Below are positions 8,588 through 17,108 of a DNA stretch of 64,000 bases, piece after piece; within the stretch, counting starts at the first letter, position 1, and each line of letters opens with the position of its first letter. The position numbers were made by a program, and so were the translations under genes. Below the pieces are notes generated by a model. The model saw nothing but the letters and a program-made list of their open reading frames with translations, had not been told where the DNA came from and did no database searches. Source of the DNA: Streptomyces sp. SID8374 (lineage in GTDB: Bacteria; Actinomycetota; Actinomycetes; Streptomycetales; Streptomycetaceae); the NCBI RefSeq assembly GCF_009865135.1, contig NZ_WWGH01000001.1, forward strand, positions 682,001-746,000, read 5' to 3'.

Positions 8588-9100
8588 ATGACTTCCGCAG
8601 AGCGCTCCGAACCCGCCCTCGACGCAGCCGAACGTCCCATGCTGGAGGGCTGGCTGGACTACCACCGCGAGACGCTCGCCATGAAGTGCGCGGGCCTCAC
8701 CGACGCGCAGCTGCGCGAGGCGTCCGTGCCGCCCTCCGCGTTCACCCTGCTCGGCCTCGTCCAGCACCTGGCGGAGGTGGAGCGCTTCTGGTTCCGCGAG
8801 ATCCTGGCCGGCGAGGAGCTGCCGGACCTCTACTCCACCGAGGAGGACCCGGACGGGGACTTCAAGGTGACGGAGTCCACCACCTGGGCCGGGACGGAGT
8901 CCGTGTGGCGGGCGGAGATAGCGGCGGCCCGCAAGAGCGCCGCCGCGTACGACTTGGACGACTTCTCGCAGGGCGTCGGCTCGGCGGGCAAGCCGTTCAG
9001 CCTGCGCTGGATCTATACGCACCTGATCGAGGAGTACGCCCGGCACAACGGCCACGCCGACCTGGTGCGGGAACGCGTCGACGGCGCGACGGGCGACTGA
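8588..9100 (+). CDS. DinB/DUF664 family protein (mycothiol-dependent enzyme fold)
   Basis: A 170-residue four-helix protein of the DinB superfamily, DUF664 branch. Metal-binding histidines are visible in LVQHLAEVERFW, and at the C-terminal end in YTHLIEEYARHNGHADLVRE, the usual three-His arrangement. Actinobacterial members include mycothiol- or bacillithiol-dependent transferases and maleylpyruvate isomerase-like enzymes; a thiol-dependent detoxification role is inferred. The ATG at 8588 lies 168 bases from the divergent Gfo/Idh start, so the two share a promoter region. Confidence 0.85.
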   Translation: MTSAERSEPALDAAERPMLEGWLDYHRETLAMKCAGLTDAQLREASVPPSAFTLLGLVQHLAEVERFWFREILAGEELPDLYSTEEDPDGDFKVTESTTWAGTESVWRAEIAAARKSAAAYDLDDFSQGVGSAGKPFSLRWIYTHLIEEYARHNGHADLVRERVDGATGD

Positions 9101-9270
9101 CCGGCCCTGCTGTCCACTGGCACCAGGCGGCGACGCCGGGCCGTGGCGGGGGGCCGTGGGCGCCGGAGCGTTACGCCGGGCCGTGGCGCTGTGCTGACCG
9201 GGTCACTCGTGCGGGCCATTCCTCGCCCACGGGCTGCCCGAGGGGCCGTCCGCACCGCAGAGTTACCCGC

Positions 9271-9747
9271 GTGCAGCGAACCAGATTCACCACGAAACTC
9301 CTGGTCGGGGTGGCCGTCACCGCCGTCTCCGGGTGCGTGTCCGTCGATCCGCAGGCGGGCCCGCGGCAGCTTCCGGCGGCGGAGAGCAGCAGACCGGCCC
9401 AGGATGTGTTCCCGCAGGTCGTGCAGCCGCCCGGGCGCGAGGCGCTGGAGATCATCGTGGAGCCGAGCCCGTCGCCGGGCAGGCCCGCCTCTCCCGCGCC
9501 GCCTCCCCCTTCGGAAGCCCGGCGGGCCGGACCTCCACCGGCGCCCAAGCCGTCGGAGCGGGCCGCGCCACCGCAGCGCCGGACACCGCCCCGGCAGGTC
9601 CCGGTCGTCCCTCCCGGCGTGCTGCCGGCCCTGCCGCAGGCCCGGGGCGGAGGCCTGCACGACGTGTGCGCGCTCGGCCGGGGGTACGGCCGCTGGCCCG
9701 CGGGCAGCAGGGAGGCCCGGATCTGCGATCAGGCGTACGGGCGCTGA
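9271..9747 (+). CDS. Small Pro-rich lipoprotein
   Basis: A 158-residue secreted protein starting at GTG 9271. It has a positively charged start (VQRTRFTTK), a hydrophobic core and a lipobox VSGC with Cys22 as the lipidated residue. The mature part is dominated by Pro, Ala and Arg (residues about 45-115), consistent with a cell-wall spanning stalk, and ends with a short domain holding two cysteines (HDVCALGRGYG, ARICDQAYGR). No enzyme motif is visible; I do not recognise the family. The ribosome binding site is weak, so the start is inferred from the signal peptide. Confidence 0.7.
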   Translation: MQRTRFTTKLLVGVAVTAVSGCVSVDPQAGPRQLPAAESSRPAQDVFPQVVQPPGREALEIIVEPSPSPGRPASPAPPPPSEARRAGPPPAPKPSERAAPPQRRTPPRQVPVVPPGVLPALPQARGGGLHDVCALGRGYGRWPAGSREARICDQAYGR

Positions 9748-9774
9748 CGGCTCCCGTACAACGGCCGTACGGGC

Positions 9775-10290
9775 TCACATCCCCCGCATCCGCAGCTCCA
9801 GCCGCTCGATCGCGGCCCGCACTCCCCCGTCGTAACCGGCGTAACCGCTGTGTCCGCCGTACGCCCCACGGTCGCCGTCCTCCAGCGCGTCCGCCGCGTC
9901 GCGGGCCTGGCGCAGGTGGATGCGGGCCGCGTCGGGGCGCTGGAGCTTGAGGTAGTCCGCCGCCAGGTTGAGGTGGAGCGAGGGATAGAGCGCCTGGACC
10001 GCCAAGGAGTCCCGGTGCTCGGCCGGCCGCTCGCCGCCCATCAGCCCCTCGGCGGCCGTCAGGGCCCGCAGGTCCCACGCCAGCTCGTCGCCGGGGTCGT
10101 CCTGGGTGTCCGCCATGTAGTGCGCGAGGGTGCAGCGGTGCAGGCCGTCACCGTCGGCGCCCAGCTCCGACCAGAGGAGGCCGAAGCGGTTGCGGGCCTC
10201 CTCCCGGTCACCGCCGTGGAGCAGCATGACCGCCTGGCCGATCCTGGTCATGACGGCGTCCTCGGACGACGCCTCCTGCTGCTCCACCAC
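9775..10290 (-). CDS. TPR-like conserved hypothetical protein
   Basis: A 171-residue helical protein starting with a GTG-GTG pair behind GAGGAG. Helix pairs such as IGQAVMLLHGGDREEARNRFGLLW and LHLNLAADYLKLQRPDAARIHL have the spacing of tetratricopeptide repeats, so it may bind another protein. The C-terminus is Gly/Tyr-rich (YGGHSGYAGYDGG). I recall similar proteins as conserved hypotheticals in Streptomyces. It ends 27 bases from the convergent lipoprotein gene and lies downstream of ung on the same strand. Confidence 0.75.
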   Translation of the reverse strand: MVEQQEASSEDAVMTRIGQAVMLLHGGDREEARNRFGLLWSELGADGDGLHRCTLAHYMADTQDDPGDELAWDLRALTAAEGLMGGERPAEHRDSLAVQALYPSLHLNLAADYLKLQRPDAARIHLRQARDAADALEDGDRGAYGGHSGYAGYDGGVRAAIERLELRMRGM

Positions 10291-10389
10291 TGCGGTCTCC
10301 TCTTGCCCGTCAAGCCGGTCGCGGTCCCTCCGACGCTAGCGCCGGTGGTCCGCAATCCCGCTCAGGCACGGGCGGCGGCCCGGTCGCTC

Positions 10390-11079
10390 TCAGCCGAGGT
10401 CCGGGATGCGCCAGTCGATCGGCTGGTGGCCCTGTGCCGCGACGGCCTCGTTGATCTGGGTGAAGGGCCGGGAGCCGAAGAACTTCTTCGCGGAGAGCGG
10501 GGAGGGGTGGGCGCCCTTCACCACGACGTGCCGCTCCTCGTCGATCAGGGGGAGCTTCTTCTGGGCGTAGTTCCCCCAGAGGACGAAGACGGCCGGGTCG
10601 GGCCGCTCGGCGACGGCACGGATCACGGCGTCGGTGATCTTCTCCCAGCCCTTGCCCTTGTGGGAGTTGGCCTCGCCGCCGCGCACGGTGAGCACCGCGT
10701 TCAGCAGGAGGACGCCCTGCTCCGCCCAGGGCATCAGATAGCCGTTGTCGGGGATGGGCAGGCCCAGCTCCTGCTGCATCTCCTTGTAGATGTTGCGCAG
10801 GGAGGGCGGCGTCTTCACGCCGGGCCGCACGGAGAAGCAGAGCCCGTGCCCCTGGCCCTCGCCGTGATAGGGGTCCTGGCCCAGGATGAGGACCTTGACC
10901 TTGTCGTACGGCGTGGCGTCCAGGGCGGCGAAGACCTGCTCGCGCGGCGGATGGACGGGCCCCTTGGACCGCTCCTCCTCGACGAAGTCCGCCAGCTCCT
11001 TGACGTACGGCTTCTGCAGTTCTTCGCCGAGGACGCCGCGCCAGGACTCGGGCAGCAGGTCGATATCGGTCACGTCCAC
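10390..11079 (-). CDS. ung: Uracil-DNA glycosylase, family 1
   Basis: Ung removes uracil from DNA in the first step of base excision repair. The 229-residue length is typical. The water-activating motif GQDPYH (residues 67-72, catalytic Asp69) and the minor-groove intercalation motif HPSPLS (near residue 195) are both intact, as is the uracil-binding strand VLLLNAVLTVR. The GTG start at 11079 has an excellent GGAGG site 5 bases upstream. It stands alone, upstream of the TPR-like gene. Confidence 0.97.
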   Translation of the reverse strand: MDVTDIDLLPESWRGVLGEELQKPYVKELADFVEEERSKGPVHPPREQVFAALDATPYDKVKVLILGQDPYHGEGQGHGLCFSVRPGVKTPPSLRNIYKEMQQELGLPIPDNGYLMPWAEQGVLLLNAVLTVRGGEANSHKGKGWEKITDAVIRAVAERPDPAVFVLWGNYAQKKLPLIDEERHVVVKGAHPSPLSAKKFFGSRPFTQINEAVAAQGHQPIDWRIPDLG

Positions 11080-11135
11080 AACCTCCGGTGAGCAACAGGT
11101 TCTTGATCCCAGAACCTACCGCCCGCCACTGACAA

Positions 11136-11166
11136 CGGGCCCGGGGAGACCTGCTCCCCGGGCCCG
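11136..11166 (-). terminator. Strong hairpin terminator of the peptide-binding lipoprotein gene
   Basis: A perfect 13-bp stem (arms 11136-11148 and 11154-11166) with a 5-base loop, 22 bases past the stop codon of the gene transcribed from 12769. It separates that gene from ung. Confidence 0.8.
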
Positions 11167-11188
11167 CACACCTGCTGCCAGCTGTCTG

Positions 11189-12769
11189 CTACCAGCTGGC
11201 CTTGCGGTACAGCTCCCACATCTGCATGACGGTCTGCGGGTCGAGTGCGCGCTCGCCGCCGCCGATGTCCTCGCCGGAGGCGACGTACAGCTTGCCCTGC
11301 CACAGGGGCAGCAGCCGGACGTCGTCGACGAGGATCTGCTGGGCCCGCTCGAACTGCTTGCTGACCGCGCCCCGGTCGCTCTCCTGACGCGTGGCCGGGA
11401 TGAGCTGCTGGGTGATCTCCTTGTTGCGGTACGGGGTTCCGGTGACGCTCTCCTCGCCGACGAACGGGGCGATGAAGTTGTCCGGGTCCGGGAAGTCCGG
11501 GAACCAGCCTCGGCCGAAGACCGGGTACTCGCCCTGGGTGAAGCCCTCCTGGAAGGTCTTCCAGGGGGCGCTCTCCAGCGTGATCTCGAAGAGCCCCGTC
11601 TTCTCCAGCTGCCGCTCCAGCTCCTCGAACTCGGGCTGCGTGGAGGAGCCGTACCGGTCGGTGGTGTACCAGAAGGTCATCTTCACCGGCTCGGTGATCC
11701 CGGCCTCGGTCAGGATCTCCTTCGCCTTCTTCACGTCCGGGTCGCCGAAGGTGTCGAAGAAGCTCGTGGTGTGCCCGGAGATGCCCTTGGGGATCATCGA
11801 GTAGAGGGGTTCGGCGGTGCCCCGGTAGACCTTGGCGACCAGGGCGTCCCGGTCCACGATGTGGGCGATGGCCTTGCGGACGGCGGGCTTGGCGGCGGCC
11901 GGGTCCTTCGGGTTGAAGACGAGGAAGCGGATGTCGGCGCCGGTGGTCTCGATGATCTGGAGGCCGTCGTCGCCCTCCTTCTTGTCCTCCAGGCCGACGA
12001 CCTCCTCGGCGGTCAGACCGCGGTAGGTGGCGTCGATGTCCTTGGACTTGAGCGCGTTCACCATCTCGCCGGACTTCTCGAAGTACCGGATGGTGACCGC
12101 GTTGTTCTTCCGGTTGGCGAAGCCCTTGTAGTCGGGGTTCTTCGTCAGCTCGGCGGCGACCCCGGCCTCGTAGGAGTCCAGGAGGTAGGGCCCGGAGCCG
12201 GTGATCTTGCCGTCGTCCCGGATCTTGTCCTTGGGGTAGTCGCCGGGGGCGACGAGCGACATGGCGGGCGTGGCCAGGATGAACGGGAAGGTGGCGTCGG
12301 ACTTGTTGAGGTGGAAGATGACGGTGTCGTCACCCTTGGTCTCGATCCGGTCCAGGGAGCCGAGCATGCCGGCCGGGCCGCCCTTGAAGTGGATGTTCAC
12401 GACGCGGTCGATGGAGTGCTTCACGGCCTGGGCGTCGAGCTTCTCGCCGTTGGAGAACTTCAGGTTCTTCTTGAGCGTGCACCGGTAGGCCATGCTCGTG
12501 GCGTCGGTGAACGTGCAGGTGTCGGCCGCGTCCGGCTCGGGGCTCGTACTGCCGGTGGGGAAGCTCACCAGGGTCTGGTAAATGTTCCGCATCAGTTCCC
12601 AGGAGCCGTCCCAGGCCGCCGCGGGGTCCAGGGTCGACGGGGAGCTCGTCGTCCCGACGGTTATCTTCTGGTTCTCTTCCGATCCGCTGTCGGAAAGAAG
12701 ACCGCAGCCTGCCAGCAGAGAAAGGGATGCTAGGGCTGCAGCGGCCTGCAGACTGGCCCGGTAGAACAC
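11189..12769 (-). CDS. ABC transporter substrate-binding lipoprotein (oligopeptide family 5)
   Basis: A 526-residue extracellular binding protein of the DppA/OppA family. It has a signal peptide with lipobox LAGC (Cys22), an N-terminal lobe with the family opening (TLDPAAAWDGSWELMRNIYQTL), the KFSNGEKLDAQAVKHSIDR segment, and FNPKDPAAAKPAVRKAIAHI in the second lobe. It delivers peptides or similar ligands to an ABC importer. No permease or ATPase gene lies nearby, so it is an orphan. I chose the GTG at 12769, 7 bases after GAGGAG, rather than the one at 12775, which abuts it. A promoter (12803-12830) and a terminator (11136-11166) define a single-gene unit. Confidence 0.92.
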   Translation of the reverse strand: MFYRASLQAAAALASLSLLAGCGLLSDSGSEENQKITVGTTSSPSTLDPAAAWDGSWELMRNIYQTLVSFPTGSTSPEPDAADTCTFTDATSMAYRCTLKKNLKFSNGEKLDAQAVKHSIDRVVNIHFKGGPAGMLGSLDRIETKGDDTVIFHLNKSDATFPFILATPAMSLVAPGDYPKDKIRDDGKITGSGPYLLDSYEAGVAAELTKNPDYKGFANRKNNAVTIRYFEKSGEMVNALKSKDIDATYRGLTAEEVVGLEDKKEGDDGLQIIETTGADIRFLVFNPKDPAAAKPAVRKAIAHIVDRDALVAKVYRGTAEPLYSMIPKGISGHTTSFFDTFGDPDVKKAKEILTEAGITEPVKMTFWYTTDRYGSSTQPEFEELERQLEKTGLFEITLESAPWKTFQEGFTQGEYPVFGRGWFPDFPDPDNFIAPFVGEESVTGTPYRNKEITQQLIPATRQESDRGAVSKQFERAQQILVDDVRLLPLWQGKLYVASGEDIGGGERALDPQTVMQMWELYRKASW

Positions 12770-12802
12770 GTGCACGCTCCTCGATCAGCCATGGGTCGGC
12801 AG

Positions 12803-12830
12803 ACCATACCGCAGCGCCCCGCCGGAACAA
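12803..12830 (-). promoter_or_regulatory. Candidate vegetative promoter of the binding-protein gene
   Basis: Read on the minus strand: TTGTTC (12830-12825), 16-base spacer, TATGGT (12808-12803), about 34 bases before the chosen start codon. Confidence 0.45.
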
Positions 12831-12887
12831 TCCGTCGGTCCAGCGGGGCACTTGACCCAATCAGGGCCAAACCGGTTCAGGCCACTC

Positions 12888-13643
12888 TCAGCCGACGCCG
12901 GCGTTGAGGAAAATTCCTCCGTCGACCACCAGGGTCTGCCCGGTGATCCAGTCGGACTGTGCCGAGGTCAGGAAGGCCGCGGCACCCCCGATGTCCTCGG
13001 GCACGCCGAGCCTGCCGAGCGGATAGGCGGCGGCCGCCTCCGCTTCCCGGCCCTCGTAGAGCGCCTCGGCGAACTTCGTCTTGACCACGGCGGGGGCGAT
13101 CGCGTTGACCCGGACGACCGGCGCGAACTCGTGCGCCAGCTGGGCGGTCAGGTTGATCATGGCCGCCTTCGACATCCCGTACGCGCCGATGAACGGCGAG
13201 GGGGCGACGCCGGCGACGGAGGCGATGTTGACGATCGCCCCGCCGTTCTCCTTCTGCCAGGCCTTCCAGGTCTGCTGGGCGAAGCCGAGCGCCGAGATCA
13301 CATTGGTCTCGTAGACCTTGCGGGCCACATTGAGGTCCAGCTCGGCCATGGGGCCGAAGACCGGGTTGGTCCCCGCGTTGTTCACCAGGTAGTCGACCCG
13401 GCCGAACGCCTCCATGGTCCGCGCGACCGCCGCCGCCTGGTGGGCCTCGTCGTGGGCCTTGCCGGGGATGGCGATGACCCGGTCGGCGCCGAGCCGCTCC
13501 ACGGCCTCCTTGAGGGCGTCCTCGCCCCGCCCGGTGATGGCCACCCGGTCGCCGCGCGCGACGAACGCCTCGGCGACCCCGTAGCCGATGCCCCGGCTCG
13601 CGCCCGTGATGAGGGCGACTTTTCCGCTGTCCTGCACCGTCAT
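12888..13643 (-). CDS. Short-chain dehydrogenase/reductase
   Basis: A 251-residue classical SDR. It has the TGASRGIG cofactor loop near residue 13, NNAG near residue 90, and the catalytic set Ser (NIASVAG), Tyr-x-x-x-Lys (YGMSK). The C-terminal WITGQTLVVDGG is standard. An Arg after the glycine loop and another in ITGRGED favour NADP(H). It follows a second SDR gene by 20 bases, so the two form an operon and probably act on acyl or secondary-alcohol substrates in one pathway. The ribosome binding site GAAGGG is about 11 bases from the ATG. Confidence 0.93.
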   Translation of the reverse strand: MTVQDSGKVALITGASRGIGYGVAEAFVARGDRVAITGRGEDALKEAVERLGADRVIAIPGKAHDEAHQAAAVARTMEAFGRVDYLVNNAGTNPVFGPMAELDLNVARKVYETNVISALGFAQQTWKAWQKENGGAIVNIASVAGVAPSPFIGAYGMSKAAMINLTAQLAHEFAPVVRVNAIAPAVVKTKFAEALYEGREAEAAAAYPLGRLGVPEDIGGAAAFLTSAQSDWITGQTLVVDGGIFLNAGVG

Positions 13644-13663
13644 GTCGTTCGCTGCCCTTCGGG

Positions 13664-14425
13664 TCAGTTGAGGGGGCCGCCGGCCACGTAGATGACCTGG
13701 CCGGAGACGAAGCCGGCGTCGTCACCGGCGAAGAAGGCGATCGCGTTCGCGACGTCCTCGGGGCGGCCGACGCGCTGGACCGGGATCTGGGTGGCGGCGG
13801 CCGCCTGGAACTCCTCGAAGCCCATGCCGACGCGGGCGGCGGTCTGCGCGGTCATCTCGGTGACGATGAAGCCGGGGGCGACGGCGTTGGCGGTGACGCC
13901 GAACTTGCCGAGCTCCTTGGCGAGGGTCTTGGTGAGGCCCTGGAGCCCGGCCTTGACGGCGGAGTAGTTGGCCTGGCCGCGGTTGCCGAGGGCCGAGGAG
14001 GAGGACAGCGAGACGATCCGGCCGAACTTGGCCTCCACCATGTGCGCCTGGACGGCCTTCGCCATCAGGAACGCGCCCTTGAGGTGGACGTTCATCACGG
14101 TGTCCCAGTCGGACTCGCTCATCTTGAACAGCAGGTTGTCGCGGAGGACGCCCGCGTTGTTCACGAGGATCGTCGGGGCACCCAGCTCTGCGGCGACCCG
14201 CGCGACGGCGGCTTCCACCTGGGCGCTGTCCGACACGTCGCAGCCGACGGCGAGCGCGCGGCCCCCGGCAGCGGTGATCTTCTCGACGGTGTCCTTGCAG
14301 GCCGCCTCGTCGAGGTCGAGTACGGCGACGGCGCGGCCCTCGGCCGCCAGGCGTACGGCGGTGGCGGCGCCGATGCCCCGCGCCGCTCCCGTCACGATGG
14401 CGACGCGCTGCTCGGTGGTGGACAT
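13664..14425 (-). CDS. fabG: 3-oxoacyl-ACP reductase-like SDR (FabG family)
   Basis: A 253-residue classical SDR with TGAARGIG (residues 11-18), DLDEA after strand two, NNAG, and a catalytic Ser/Tyr/Lys in SLSSSSALGNRGQANYSAVKAG. The pattern is close to FabG, which reduces 3-oxoacyl-ACP, but housekeeping fabG normally sits with other fab genes and this copy does not. It more likely acts in secondary or degradative acyl metabolism. The ATG at 14425 has GAGGAG 8 bases upstream. It leads an operon with the next SDR. A TetR-type inverted repeat lies about 75 bases upstream. Confidence 0.9.
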   Translation of the reverse strand: MSTTEQRVAIVTGAARGIGAATAVRLAAEGRAVAVLDLDEAACKDTVEKITAAGGRALAVGCDVSDSAQVEAAVARVAAELGAPTILVNNAGVLRDNLLFKMSESDWDTVMNVHLKGAFLMAKAVQAHMVEAKFGRIVSLSSSSALGNRGQANYSAVKAGLQGLTKTLAKELGKFGVTANAVAPGFIVTEMTAQTAARVGMGFEEFQAAAATQIPVQRVGRPEDVANAIAFFAGDDAGFVSGQVIYVAGGPLN

Positions 14426-14498
14426 GCTTGGTTCTCCTCGCCCTTGGATAGCGGCTCAGCGGACGTCGAGGCCGTTCCCTGACAGAGAGACCCGATGG

Positions 14499-14514
14499 CT
14501 GAGCAACCGCTTAG
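14499..14514. promoter_or_regulatory. Candidate TetR-type operator upstream of the SDR pair
   Basis: CTGAGCAACCGCTTAG is an inverted repeat with one mismatch per arm pair. Its AGC-N4-GCT core resembles operators of TetR regulators of acyl-CoA or lipid genes. It lies 74 bases before the fabG-like start. No TetR gene is present in the immediate neighbourhood. Confidence 0.35.
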
Positions 14515-14651
14515 TACCTTCAGCAGTCGAGACGCTAGAAGCCCTGGCACCCGGTGTCAACGGCGCACGGCTCCAGGGGCCGCACGTCACACCGGGCGGC
14601 GGCCCCCTCGTACCGGACTCGGCGCACCGAGCGGCTCCACGCCCAGGACGC

Positions 14652-15035
14652 TCAGCGCACCAGCAGGTCGAGAAGCCGCTCCACCTCGGCGGCCGGGTCG
14701 GTGGTGAGCCCGCTGTGCACGGCCCCGGGCTGGACGACCGTGGAGCGCGGGGCGATCAGCCAGCGGAAGCGCCGCCCGGCGTCGTCCCCGGCCGCCTGAC
14801 CGGCCCCGTCCCCGCCGCCGCAGACCCCTTCGACCGCGCGGAGGGCGGCCCGTACGCCCACCACGTCGGCGTCGGGGTCCAGCGCCTTCAGCTTCGCCTC
14901 GTCCAGGTGCGTACGGGCGGCGACGAACGAGTGGGCCCGGCAGTAGACGAGCACTCCCGCGTTGAAGCACTCCCCGCGCTCCACCCGGGGGACGACCCGC
15001 AGGAGCGCGTACTCGAAGACATCGCGGCGCGTCAT
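14652..15035 (-). CDS. DUF3037 family protein
   Basis: A 127-residue protein with the DUF3037 pattern: FEYALLRVVPRVERGECFNAGVLVYC at the N-terminus, then SFVAARTHLDEAKLKALDPDAD, and RFRWLIAPRSTVVQPGAVHSGLT near the end. The biochemical role is unknown. It overlaps the HipA-like kinase gene by 4 bases (ATGA), so translation is coupled. I recall this pair, HipA-like followed by DUF3037, in many bacteria, which suggests that the two proteins work together. Confidence 0.88.
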   Translation of the reverse strand: MTRRDVFEYALLRVVPRVERGECFNAGVLVYCRAHSFVAARTHLDEAKLKALDPDADVVGVRAALRAVEGVCGGGDGAGQAAGDDAGRRFRWLIAPRSTVVQPGAVHSGLTTDPAAEVERLLDLLVR

Positions 15036-15910
15036 CGGCCGGCCTCCCGGCCGGTACGGGCGGCTGCCGTGGCGGGGGCCTCACCCGCGGGCTGAGGCCG
15101 GGGTGGCAGCCGGTCGGTGAGCCAGCCCGGCGCCTGGGAGGGCCGGTCCACGGACGGCGCGTCCAGGGTGATCCGCTCGTGGATGGTGGCGGCCCGCGCC
15201 AGCAGCGGCGCCACATAGGCCCGGCGCAGCTCGTCGGTGGAGGAGAACCCGGGCTCGTCGGCCAGCCAGGCGTCCGGGACGTCGGCGGCCACCTCGGTGA
15301 GCAGCTCCTCGGTGACGAGCGGGGCCAGCTCGGCGGCCGCGGCCGCGATGTCCGGGGCGAAGGGGGCCAGCACATGGTCGGAGGCGTTGTACGGCTTCGC
15401 CGCCGAGGCCTCGGCGCCCGGCCAGTTGTGGTGCCAGATCATGGTGGCGCCGTGGTCGATGAGCCAGAGGTCGCCGTGCCAGACCAGCATGTTGGGGTTG
15501 CGCCACGAGCGGTCGACGTTGTTGATCAGCGCGTCGAACCAGACGATGCGCCCCGCCTCGGCCGCGCTCACCTCGTACGCGAGCGGGTCGAAGCCGAGCG
15601 AGCCCGGCAGGTAGTCCATGCCGAGGTTCAGCCCGCCGCTGGCCTTGAGCAGCTCCTGCACCTCCTGGTCGGGCTCGGCGAGACCGATGACCGGGTCGAG
15701 TTCGATGGTCACCAGCTCCGGCACCCGCAGCCCCAGCCGCCGCCCCAGCTCCCCGCAGACGACCTCCGCGACGAGTGTCTTGCGGCCCTGGCCGGCTCCG
15801 GTGAACTTCATGACGTACGTACCGAGATCGTCGGCCTCGACGATCCCCGGGAGCGAGCCGCCCTCACGCAGGGGCGTGACGTAGCGGGTCGCGGTGACTT
15901 CGGTGAGCAT
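15032..15910 (-). CDS. HipA-like kinase family protein
   Basis: A 292-residue protein with the compact HipA-like kinase fold. It has an N-terminal Gly-rich region (GGSLPGIVEADDLGTYVMKFTG) with an ATP-binding Lys, a catalytic loop (FDALINNVDRSWRNPNML, Asp and Asn), and a metal-binding DHG (LIDHGATM) in place of DFG. Unlike true HipA toxins (about 440 residues) it lacks the N-subdomain, and no HipB antitoxin gene is adjacent. It is coupled to a DUF3037 gene. A kinase acting on a protein or metabolite is inferred; a toxin-antitoxin function is not established. Confidence 0.82.
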   Translation of the reverse strand: MLTEVTATRYVTPLREGGSLPGIVEADDLGTYVMKFTGAGQGRKTLVAEVVCGELGRRLGLRVPELVTIELDPVIGLAEPDQEVQELLKASGGLNLGMDYLPGSLGFDPLAYEVSAAEAGRIVWFDALINNVDRSWRNPNMLVWHGDLWLIDHGATMIWHHNWPGAEASAAKPYNASDHVLAPFAPDIAAAAAELAPLVTEELLTEVAADVPDAWLADEPGFSSTDELRRAYVAPLLARAATIHERITLDAPSVDRPSQAPGWLTDRLPPRPQPAGEAPATAAARTGREAGR

Positions 15911-16151
15911 GCGGCCAGGCTATCGGCCGCCGCCTCCGCACCGCCCCGCCGATATCGCCGTACCCCCGCCGGAACTACCCCCCGGTACTCGCGGATGTTA
16001 TGGGCCGCTGACATTGGCGGACCGCTACGGGCCCCTCCCATACTCCTGTGGACGGCAGGTTGACGGGCCACGAACAACGCGTGATCACCCGGCCGGTCCG
16101 GTGGCCCGCTCCCCTCCGCACCTCCCACACCTCCCACGCGAAGGACCTCCC

Positions 16152-16931
16152 ATGCCCCTTTCCCGGCCCCTGCTCGCCGCGGGCACCGCCCTCGGCCTGG
16201 CCATCGCCGCACCGGCCTTCACCTCCACCGCGACCGCCGCCCCGAACCCCATCGTCGGCGGCGAACAGGCCACCTCCGCCTACTCGTTCATGGGATCCAT
16301 CCAGGTCAACGGCGGCCACTACTGCGGCGCCTCGCTCATCTCACCGGGATGGATGGTCACGGCCCTGCACTGTACGTACGGCAACGGCGCCCTCCCGGCC
16401 TCGGCGCTGCGCGTCCGGATCGGCTCCAACGACCACCTCAGCGGCGGCACCCTGACCGGTGTCTCGCAGATCGTCCGCCCCTCCAGCAGCCAGAGCATGC
16501 CCGGCCAGGACATAGCCCTGCTCCGCCTCAGCAGCCAGGTCGCCAACACCCCCGTACCGATCACCGCCTCCACCCCGCCCGACAACTCCGCTACCCGGCT
16601 GCTGGGCTGGGGCCAGACCTGCCCGCAGCGCGGCTGCTCCACCGGCGCACCGCGCTACCTCAAGCAGCTGGACACCAAGGTGCTGCCCGACAGCTCCTGC
16701 ACCGGCATGGTGAACAGCCGTGAGCTGTGCATCGCGGGCACCACGTCCAACACCGCCTGCTACGGCGACTCCGGCGGCCCGGCCCTGGTCAACCGGAACG
16801 GCCGTCTCGAACTGGCCGGTGCCACCAGCCGCAGCGGCTCCAACAGCAGCACCTGCGGCGTCGGCGGTGCCGTCTACACGGACCTGGCCGCCTGGCGGTC
16901 CTGGATCCAGCAGTACACCGGGGCGCTCTGA
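16152..16931 (+). CDS. Secreted trypsin-like serine protease
   Basis: A 259-residue S1 family protease. A signal peptide of about 30 residues ends ATAAPNP, and the mature enzyme begins IVGGEQ, the free N-terminus typical of active trypsins. The catalytic triad is visible: His in TALHC, Asp in GQDIALLRL and Ser in GDSGGPA. Six cysteines pair as in Streptomyces trypsins, and CYGDSGG with the later TSRSGS region shapes the S1 pocket. The propeptide is very short. The ATG at 16152 follows AAGGACC. A hairpin terminator closes the gene. It is exported, probably by the Sec route, and degrades extracellular protein. Confidence 0.93.
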   Translation: MPLSRPLLAAGTALGLAIAAPAFTSTATAAPNPIVGGEQATSAYSFMGSIQVNGGHYCGASLISPGWMVTALHCTYGNGALPASALRVRIGSNDHLSGGTLTGVSQIVRPSSSQSMPGQDIALLRLSSQVANTPVPITASTPPDNSATRLLGWGQTCPQRGCSTGAPRYLKQLDTKVLPDSSCTGMVNSRELCIAGTTSNTACYGDSGGPALVNRNGRLELAGATSRSGSNSSTCGVGGAVYTDLAAWRSWIQQYTGAL

Positions 16932-16944
16932 GCCCCGGTCACCC

Positions 16945-16975
16945 GGCGCCCCGGGCCGAAGAGGTCCGGGGTGCC
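16945..16975 (+). terminator. Hairpin after the trypsin gene
   Basis: Arms 16945-16954 and 16966-16975 pair over 10 bp with one G-U, loop of 11 bases, 14 bases past the stop codon. Confidence 0.65.
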
Positions 16976-17108
16976 GAGCCAGGGCCGGGCCGGGCGCGCG
17001 CCGCCTCGGCCCGGCCCCGATCCACCCGCCGGCCGCCGCCCCACCGCCTCCGACCCCATGTCGCGCTCATGGACATGACATACGTGAGTGAACTAGCCTC
17101 AATCAGCC

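Noticed and set aside
13664..14425. Housekeeping FabG of fatty-acid synthesis
   Set aside because: No other fab genes adjoin it, so only family membership can be supported.
15032..15910. HipBA toxin-antitoxin module
   Set aside because: No HipB-like DNA-binding gene adjoins and the kinase is much shorter than HipA.
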